Positions 57,294 to 64,000 of a DNA stretch of 64,000 nucleotides are shown here, one piece after another. The stretch lies in assembly GCA_013400115.1 (NCBI GenBank), contig VXBP01002900.1, forward strand, positions 145,117 through 209,116, given 5' to 3'. The notes below the pieces were generated by a model. That model was given only the letters and a program-made list of their open reading frames with translations, had not been told where the DNA came from and made no database searches. The DNA is from Rhinopomastus cyanomelas (lineage: Eukaryota; Chordata; Aves; Bucerotiformes; Rhinopomastidae). The first letter of the stretch is position 1; each line of letters starts with the position of its first letter. The translations under genes were made by a program, and so were the position numbers.

Positions 57294-57802
57294 AAATGTA
57301 CTTTTTTCTTCATGAGACCACAAATCTATACAGCTGGAAATGTTGGTAGTGTTCAAGCTGCAGGAGCACCCTTCCTCACAGAATGGCCAGGCAGGGAGTC
57401 AGGGCAGCAAGCCCACGTGAGAAGGCACTTAAGAGTCAGGGAACGCCAGCACTAACATACGATCACAGTCGGGTTTCCTGTTTCCATGGGGACTATTCCC
57501 AAAGGGCACATTAGCCTGCAGCCACTGAGCCCCATGAGGGAACCCTCACAGCCCAGGGACACCAACGAGCTGTTCTGGAGGGTGGCGCAGAGCAGGAACC
57601 CAGCTGAAGCCTGGAGAGGTTTGCATTGCTCGGGTGAATTCGGCTCCCCGTACATTTAGATGACACTCTTTCCCCTCCATCATTTTCCCCAGGATCACGC
57701 GGGACATCAGGCAAGCTTGGTCTCCTTTTGGCTTGCACTCTTCTCCTTTCCACAAGAGTTCAGTATTGGATCTGTATCTTGGCAGTTGCTGCCTGCTGCC
57801 AC

Positions 57803-57857
57803 ATTATGGAATCATTAGGGATTAGAAGGGACCTCGAAAGATCATCTAGTCCAATTT
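57803..57857 (-). mobile_element. CR1 tip remnant
   Basis: TTATGGAATCATTAGGGATTAGAAGGG, then ACCTCGAAAGATCATCTAGTCCAATT, cut before the CCCCCTGCC block. Confidence 0.8.
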
Positions 57858-58397
57858 GGTAGTCAGCCAGAAAGAAGGACAGACAAAAACACACAGGGCC
57901 AAGACTCAACGGAGTTTTGTTCTCCCCGCAGCGAACACGGCAGGGAGCGGAGGCTCCCACGTTAGCTGCCGCGCGGCACATGCTCCACGCATCCTGCTCA
58001 CTGTGAACGCCGGCCAGCTCGGGCAGCAGCGCAATAAAGCAGCTGAAGCCAGGGCCACTTCCTGGCACCACATAAGAGAGCTCATTGTAGGGTCACGCAC
58101 ACGCACCGAAGGGGTCATGTACCAGCAAATTTTCAGGAAATAGTAGACATGCATGTTATTAGACTGAATTGCTGTCTGGCTCCAGCATCTGAAACATGTA
58201 ACCAACTCTTAACCCCGAGTCTCAGCTTGCTGACGCATTTAAATCACAAAAATGTGTGGGGCTTGTGTCTTCAGCTCCATTTCTAGAACAGGAAAAAATA
58301 CCAGGAATGTGGCAGGGATTCCTACTCAGAAACACCTGAAGAGCAACGCTGCTGGAATGAACGCCGCTGACACAACACTTAGAATGACTTTACCTAA
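57858..58397. other. Single-copy stretch, GC-rich at about 57925-58080
   Basis: A locally GC- and CpG-rich section (CGGCAGGGAGCGGAGG, CTGCCGCGCGGCAC, AACGCCGGCCAG) stands out against the AT-rich flanks. It is open on both strands (about 100 codons) without a recognised family. It could be a small CpG-rich regulatory island or chance. Confidence 0.3.
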
Positions 58398-58815
58398 GTC
58401 CATGATTCTATGAGCCCATGATTCTATGAATCCATTATTCTATTAGTACATGATTCTATGAGTCCATGATTCTATGAGTGAGTCCATGATTCTATGAGCC
58501 CATGATTCTATGAATCCATTATTCTATTAGTACATGATTCTATGAGTCCATGATTCTATGAGTGAGTCCATGATTCTATGAGCCCATGATTCTATGAATC
58601 CATTATTCTATTAGTACATGATTCTATGAGTCCATGATTCTATGAGTGAGTCCATGATTCTATGAGCCCATGATTCTATGGATTGGACTAGATGATACCT
58701 TCCAGTCTGTAGTGATTCTATGGTTCTATGATTCTATGATTCCATGAGTGAGTCCATGATTCTGTGAATGAGTCCATGATTCTATAAGCTGGTTCATGAT
58801 TCTATGAGTCTACGA
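58398..58815. repeat. Minisatellite of CR1-tail octamers with 84-bp higher-order repeat
   Basis: The higher-order unit starts at 58398, 58482, 58566 and 58650 (exactly 84 bp). Each unit contains five sub-units of 16, 16, 16, 16 and 20 bp built on CCATGATTCTATGAGT with fixed variants (CCATTATTCTATTAGT, and a GTGAGT extension). After 58680 a shortened plus-strand CR1 tip (GATTGGACTAGATGATACC) and further degenerate octamers follow to about 58815. Confidence 0.92.
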
Positions 58816-59901
58816 TTAATAAACAGTTTTCCAAATCTAGATTTTAAAGGAAATAATCTGAGGGTCTTATCCTTTTTTTAACTAGAACTTTGGAGTAGTT
58901 TGTGACATAATTCCAAGGCTTTCTTGGCAGCCACAAGGGCTCTTTCTAACATGGAAAGATAGCATTATTTCATAATCGCGGGACTCTGAGGCAGGAGCTT
59001 TAGAAGAAAAACACTAAATCTTATTAAACTTGTGATAAAATTATTGGTGTTGGCAACCTTGCAGACACAAGCCTAGAGCTGCACAGTGTTTTCCTCCTCT
59101 AACTACTGTAACTAAAAGAACATTAATGAGAGCAAAAGAATGTGTCTCTGTCTGCCCAGAATCTTTTGGAATTTTCACTTTTCCCTAATGAAAATGAAAA
59201 CAAATACTTTTCTTTTTTTTTATGGCTTTTACGGACATCTGAACCGACTTCTGTAATGAAAAGGATTAAGCAAACCCAGGGAAATGATAAATGTGGTTTG
59301 TATTAGTATCCTAATTAGCCCATAAATTTAGAAATAGTTAATCTTTTCGTTTTGCTGAATGAAAATAGAGGTCAAATCACAGATCAGATCTTGGAACTGA
59401 GGTAACGCAGTCATGAATTAAAACCCCTGAGAGGAGGTGTCTGATCCCACAGCATTATGAAAACTGGAGGTTCTGCTACTGGCACTGAAAGGCACAAGGT
59501 GAACTTAAGCAGAGTCGTAAAATCTCTCTGAAACAGCCAGACACTTAACAGATAATAATAAAAAATGTGATTTATTAGGTGTCTGCTTCTCATTGTGTTG
59601 TAATCCAGCGATTAGCTACATTAATTATTTTGAGTTTGGCGAGCTAATTAGAGCAGCGGTAGCCAGCAGCATCTTGTGCGTTAGCGCGGTTTCCATTTAG
59701 CGTGTGCGTACGCAGATACTCAGCGGCCGTGCCCTACAAACACACGCGCTATTTCAGAAGCAGTTCTGGGTGCCAGGTGATAAAAATACACCAGCCCATT
59801 GCAGGATTTAGATTTCTTTAGGACTGTCCAAGTAGAAAATGAGTACAGGCACCGTTTGTACCCAGTCAAGGCACTGAGCCCTTGATAATCTGAGTAAAAC
59901 A
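58816..59901. other. Single-copy stretch with conserved-element look at about 59270-59700
   Basis: AT-rich with CCTAATTAGCCC, GAAATAGTTAATC, TACATTAATTATTTTGAG and GAGCTAATTAGAGC. There is no CR1 for about 1.1 kb and no exon was recognised. Confidence 0.3.
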
Positions 59902-59958
59902 GAGAACCACAGAACATGAGGGACTGGAAGGGACATCGAAAGATCATCTAGTTCAATC
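59902..59958 (-). mobile_element. CR1 tip remnant
   Basis: GAGAACCACAGAACATGAGGGACTGG, then AAGGGACATCGAAAGATCATCTAG. It is truncated. Confidence 0.78.
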
Positions 59959-60710
59959 TATTCTATCCCCAAACAAGTTTAGTCCTCAGATCTTCAGACT
60001 GGGTCCTGGACTGCCCATGAAGATGTGAGACCAAAGCACCCAGTTTGCTAGCAGACAAGTAAGGCACTGCAGGCTGATCACTGCAACAGCGCGGAGTCTC
60101 CTCTCCCCTTTAACCAGGAAGAGGTTAGAAGAGAACTGGTCTTGGCAACACTCAATGCAGAGAATGAATTGACTTCCATTCTCACACCCCATAAACATCC
60201 TCACGCGCACCTTGTGAAACACCACCCCAGGGACCACATTTCAAGCGGCTTTCCATAAACTCCGTGCGACCTGGATGCAGCGCTAGATAAAACCATCAGG
60301 TAACTGGAAATACATGAACCTGGGATTAGAAGATCAGGGTGACTTCATGAAGAACCAGGCTTTACACCTGGACTGCTGTGAACGTTGCCCAATCCAAGGT
60401 CCCTGTGTGGAAATGGAAACATTCCCAGCTGCAGTATTCTACCTCAAACTGGTAGGAGACAGAGAGAATTGAAGCCTCAGGTCTCAGTGTCTGAGAGCAT
60501 CTGTGGCTGCCAAGCATGTGCACCAAGTCAGTACTGCTGACGTGTCTTTGTCTGCGTGTGATGCTACCTCTGGAGGCTGCAGAACCTGTGATTCACCATC
60601 TCAGCTCTAATCTTGGTACCACTCAATGCAGAGAATGAATAGACTTCAAGAAAGATGGCTAGACTTCGAGGTGCTGCCAGAAAGGATATGGTGGCATGGT
60701 CAGCCTGTAT

Positions 60711-61207
60711 GAATCACAGAATCACAGAACATTAGGGATTGGATGGGACCTTGGAAGATCATCTAGTCCAAGCCCACTACCAGAGCAGGATCACCTAGAC
60801 CAAGTCACAGAATCGTGGAATCATAGACTCATTAGGGATTGGAAGGGAGCTTGAAAGGTCATCTAGTCTAATCCCCCTGACACAGCAGGATCATCTAGAT
60901 CAAGTCACACAGGAACATGCCCAGGTGGGTTTTAAACTTCTCCAGAGAAGGAGAATCCCCCCAGCAGCCCCTTCCAGTGGTCTGTCACCCTCACTGTGAA
61001 GAAGTTCCTTCTCATACTGATGTGGAACCTCCTCTGTTCCAGCTCTCACCCGCTGTCCCCTGTCCTATCATTAGATGAATCTGAGAAGAGCCTGGCTCCA
61101 TCCTCCTGACACCTACTCTTTCCATATTTATAACCGTTAATGAGACCATCCCTCAGTCTCCGTTTTTCCAAGCTCAAGAGACCCAGCTCCCTCAGCTTTT
61201 CCTCGCT
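60711..61207 (-). mobile_element. CR1 LINE with double tip, about 500 bp
   Basis: The first tip is 60711-60803 and the second starts at CAAGTCACAGAATCGTGG (about 60804). Linker, UTR with a short deletion at GGAGAATCCCCCCAGC, and ORF2 end follow to CTCAGCTTTTCCTCG. Confidence 0.92.
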
Positions 61208-62550
61208 GTTTGAAACAGAATGCTAGACTTTATTCTTCACTACGCAGAAAGTAACATTTAAAGTCTCCTGAAGTCTCTCTGACATCACCTTGGCAGCTCA
61301 ACCTCATGGAGCATCATCTTGGCAGCTCAACCTCATGGAACATCATCTTGGCAGCTCAACCTCATGGAGCATCACCTTGGCAGCTCAACCTCATGGAGCA
61401 TCACCTTGGCAGCTCAACCTTCTAACCAAATTACAGCTACTAAACCAAAGGTGACCGGCTCGACAGAGATAATCAGCACACTTGCTTCCAGCTCAGTTAG
61501 CACATTACGGAATCAGGTCACAGTTATTTTAGTGTTTATATGTAGGTTAGACCCAACCTTCTGAAGCCTAAATTTGAAATTGGTGAAATATGTCAGCAAA
61601 AGCTTTATAAGAAGCCTGATCAATATGCAGTATTCTCCTTAAAGCAACATCTTAAGGAGGTACCGTAGTTCTCTTCCCAAACAAATATATGAAAAGTTCT
61701 ACGATGGCTCATCAAGACCCTGCAAGTGAACCTGCTTTTGGTCTCAAGCACATGTTCCTCTTCAACATCACACTCCATGGTACAATGACAACTCAACTTC
61801 TGGACTGGACGAGACTACGTATAACAAAGCTCTGTGCAACCAGGTAGATCTAATGCTGCAAATACATTTATCCTACTTGACTTTACACTTCTGAGATGTG
61901 ATCGTGTGTAGAATGCTGAGGGAGCTGGCAGAGAAGCTTGTCCAGACAGTCTCTATCATTTATCAACACTCCTGGAGGTCCCAGGTGACTGGAGGATGCT
62001 GATGGAGGTCCAGGTTGATGGCACCAGTTCCAGAGCCATGAATCCACAGGAAAGGGCAGAAGGATGCCCCCATCTGCGGCCCCTCTGAAAATGGAAGACT
62101 AGCTTGGAGACACGATGGAGCAGAGAACTGCTCCTTAAAGAATCCACTGGCACTGAGGAAGGTATGCAAGGACTAAAAGATAAACATCACGTTACCACAA
62201 GGAAAGTAACTGCTGGAAGTTTCATTTCCTGTGGGAAGGAGGTAGCAGCTCAGTTGTTATGTAAAACATGTGATTAATCTCTGTATGTCTTTGACTTGAG
62301 CTTTTAATGTTGTGTGAATTAAATGTGTCTTTGTATTGACCTGCATTAGCACATTAACTAAATTAATTAGTTCATCTCATCTAGGACCTGATCAACAGGA
62401 CCAAGCCATGACAGCTGGACACTACTCACCTGATACTCATACTCAACAAGGGTTCAGTGGACCTTCAAAGGAGCCCATCTTCAAAATAGACAGATATTTC
62501 ACATAAACTGTAACATACCAGAGCCAACTTCTGGTTTCCATATAGAAATT
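61208..62550. other. Single-copy stretch containing the 29-bp minisatellite
   Basis: Apart from the minisatellite at 61284-61424 I recognise nothing. The sequence is AT-rich and lacks CR1. Confidence 0.35.
61284..61424. repeat. 29-bp minisatellite, five copies
   Basis: GGCAGCTCAACC recurs at 61292, 61321, 61350, 61379 and 61408, exactly every 29 bp. The unit includes TCATGGARCATCAYCTT with alternating R and Y variants. Because 29 is not a multiple of three the frame rotates, so the apparent repeat protein over it is not real. Confidence 0.93.
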
Positions 62551-62850
62551 TCCATAAAGATATAAAAATATAGCTTTATATCATCTTTATATAATATCTT
62601 ATATTTTTACTTTATATTACTTTATAGATCTTCATAGTCTCTTAATACAATATCTTATATAATTTTTACTTTACATTACTTTATACATTTTTATATTCTC
62701 TTTATATAATACATTATATAATTTTTACTTTCTATTACTTTATATAATACATCTTTATATTCTCTTTATATAATATATCTTATATAAATTTTACTTCATA
62801 TCACTTTATATAATATATCTTTATATTGTTTTTATATAATAGTCAAAAAA
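62551..62850. repeat. AT-rich minisatellite, period about 59-65 bp, four to five copies
   Basis: TTTTTACTTTATATTAC-like segments recur near 62604, 62663, 62722 and 62788, each followed by CTTTATA and TCTTTATATTCTC. The block is almost pure A/T with only sparse C and very few G on the plus strand. Confidence 0.88.
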
Positions 62851-62859
62851 GGAATTTCC

Positions 62860-63194
62860 AGTTTAAATTCTTGGTGCAAGGTCTGGACAAAATGGATCAC
62901 TTTCAGTGTTTTTCTGTTCTGGCTAAGTCTGAGCACCTGTATCTCTACAAAGACACATCCCTAGCAGTAGATGCACTGCTGAGGAGACCTGATCCATCCA
63001 GAAACACGATCAAACATCCCCATCAATTTTGAGTATTGGCACAACCTAGCAGTGACGCTCAAAGCACTTTCTGTCCCACAGAAGACACGTGGAATTGATT
63101 CCTCTTTCATACCAACTGTAATGATGACAAACTCTAATAGTCAGAATCAGAAGTGCTTTGAATCTACACCAGCATACACGAGAGAATACTGTGA
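62860..63194. other. Single-copy stretch, nothing recognised
   Basis: Located between the AT-rich minisatellite and the L2-like fragment. I see no CR1 and no exon. Confidence 0.3.
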
Positions 63195-63431
63195 CTGTGT
63201 GTATTTCTCAGAGGGTTTTTTTTCCACATCTTTTTTCTCATTTCTCACGTTCCTCTGGGAGTTCTCATTGCCAGATTCAACAAAGGGCATCATCTCTATG
63301 CAGCTGATATCCAACTCTACAACTCTGTCAACTCACTCTCTGATCCCCTTCTTGCCACCTGTCTTCAACATGTCAATCAACAGATGGCTACACCATCACT
63401 AAGGAATGCTTCAAAGGCATTCAAAATGTTT
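63195..63431 (+). mobile_element. Ancient L2-clade LINE reverse transcriptase fragment
   Basis: The frame with codon starts at 63195, 63198 and so on is open for 79 codons. It encodes FLISHVPLGVLIARF and HHLYAADIQLY (63288-63320), then LLATCLQHVNQQM. L2-type non-LTR RTs have, in this order, a PLG motif, a YADD-type catalytic motif followed by TQLY, and a CL...I...WM segment. Here the first catalytic Asp is Ala (YAAD). It is unlike the CR1 copies, which have FADDTKL. The frame closes at TAA 63432. A possible continuation (LNSALQRSAKNLAAI) lies near 63473. Confidence 0.65.
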
Positions 63432-63970
63432 TAAAAGTCCTCTGTTCCACGGCTGTGGCTCTGCTCTCAGTCTTCTTAATTCAGCCCTTCAGCGCTCAGC
63501 CAAAAATCTTGCTGCTATCCATAACACAGGGTTTTCATTTGCTTTTCCCCTGCTTTAAAGCTACTTCCATGGTATTTACAGATTTATGCACACTTTGACA
63601 TCTGCTTCCTCTGTGTCGTGTTGAATGCTTCACTCCATTTTAAACTAACTCTAAACTAAAACTAAAACTCTAAACCCAGAGCTTTGTCCACTCCGGTTTT
63701 CTAAAAACATCTTAACTTCACCAACTAAAGGGCAGGAAATAAGTACTACTGTGCTTCAAAAAGTGGATCTTCAGCTCTTTCAACACTACACAGGTTTTCC
63801 TGAACCAGAATCTCAAGGTGAAAATATCTTTGTGTGTCAACAGCAAAAGCTCTCTGATGTACTTACTAGATTAACACTGCTTTTTGCCAGGTTCTAGTAT
63901 TTTTGAGTGTTACCAAAATATAATTGTGACCTGTACCAGATCTTTCTCACTACATCTACTTTCTTACTTA
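63432..63970. other. AT-rich single-copy stretch
   Basis: It may contain degraded downstream L2 sequence near 63470-63520. Otherwise nothing was recognised. Confidence 0.3.
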
Positions 63971-64000
63971 GAATCATAGAGTCATTAGGGATTGGAAGGG
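63971..64000 (-). mobile_element. CR1 tip cut by the window edge
   Basis: GAATCATAGAGTCATTAGG, then GATTGGAAGGG, the beginning (3' end) of a minus-strand young CR1 that continues outside the window. Confidence 0.85.

Noticed and set aside
57084..57313. Apparent repeat proteins with a 28-residue unit on both strands
   Set aside because: They are translations of three 84-bp CR1 tips; 84 is divisible by three, so the frame stays open by chance.
58398..58650. Idea that the 84-bp satellite unit equals the 84-bp CR1 tip unit at 57032
   Set aside because: The sequences differ; the satellite contains only tail octamers, so the equal length is coincidence.
58398..58815. CRISPR-like appearance of regularly spaced short repeats
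   Set aside because: The spacers are themselves repeat variants, the host is a vertebrate, and the units are CR1-tail octamers.
61319..61564. Repeat-like short protein over the 29-bp minisatellite
   Set aside because: The period is not a multiple of three and the frame changes in each unit.

Overview
The window reads as non-coding DNA from a bird genome. I could not support any host protein-coding exon, tRNA, rRNA or CRISPR array. The evidence for a bird is a very high load of CR1 LINE retrotransposons whose 3' ends finish in the avian ATTCTATG/ATTCTGTG octamer tail. By hand tally there are about 70 CR1 segments covering roughly a quarter of the 64 kb. This load, together with many young-looking copies of one family, fits lineages known for CR1 expansion (woodpeckers and relatives, Piciformes; hornbills and hoopoes also carry much CR1). 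The lineage is inference only.

Throughout, 'tip' means the terminal CR1 unit of about 84-91 bp that starts at CTTGGTCTAG, runs through GGATTGGAC and CCCTTCCAATCCCTAAT, and ends in the octamer tail. Plus-strand copies have the tail at their right end and minus-strand copies at their left end. Nearly all copies are 5'-truncated remnants of the C-terminal ORF2 (reverse transcriptase) region plus 3' UTR. None is full length or intact.

Layout. 0-11.3 kb: about a dozen young CR1 copies on both strands, several with two to four tandem tips (2.2, 3.4, 3.9, 8.4 kb). 11.3-18.3 kb: mostly single-copy sequence, plus the longest young CR1 (13.97-14.83 kb), which still carries a degraded RT active-site motif. 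18.3-25.4 kb: a possible LTR-like stretch, a triple-tip CR1 at 21.5 kb and conserved-looking AT-rich blocks. 25.4-32.9 kb: the most rearranged section, with an inverted (twin-priming-like) CR1 at 25.4 kb, an old CR1 of about 1.1 kb split by a young CR1 at its RT active site (26.4-27.5 kb), an internally duplicated CR1 at 30.0 kb and a palindromic tip pair at 32.8 kb. 33-44 kb: alternating single-copy sequence and CR1, with short-period tip arrays at 40.5 and 42.8 kb. 44-58 kb: dense CR1 including a nested insertion at 45.8 kb, and tip arrays at 50.5 and 57.0 kb. 58-64 kb: a minisatellite made of CR1-tail octamers, a 29-bp minisatellite, an AT-rich minisatellite and, near the right edge, an ancient L2-clade LINE fragment recognisable by its RT motif.

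Most of the remaining sequence is single-copy. Several blocks look like developmental conserved non-coding elements (TAAT cores, octamer-like ATGCAAAT, AT-rich and CR1-free), which would suit an intron or gene desert near a regulator gene. That is inference. The main discovery-level signal is the modular behaviour of the CR1 3' end: repeated tip multiplication with two distinct unit boundaries, and a composite old-plus-young tip shared by three separate loci. Single-copy stretches where I see nothing particular, beyond those listed as features: 5943-6747, 6932-7318, 8796-9528, 9963-10573, 16552-17884, 20929-21483, 24376-25428, 25844-26224, 27699-28013, 30801-31283, 31560-32390, 34817-35618, 37511-38458, 41892-42370, 47108-47801, 48223-48681, 49055-49905, 51903-52583, 52847-53450, 57294-57802 and 59959-60710.
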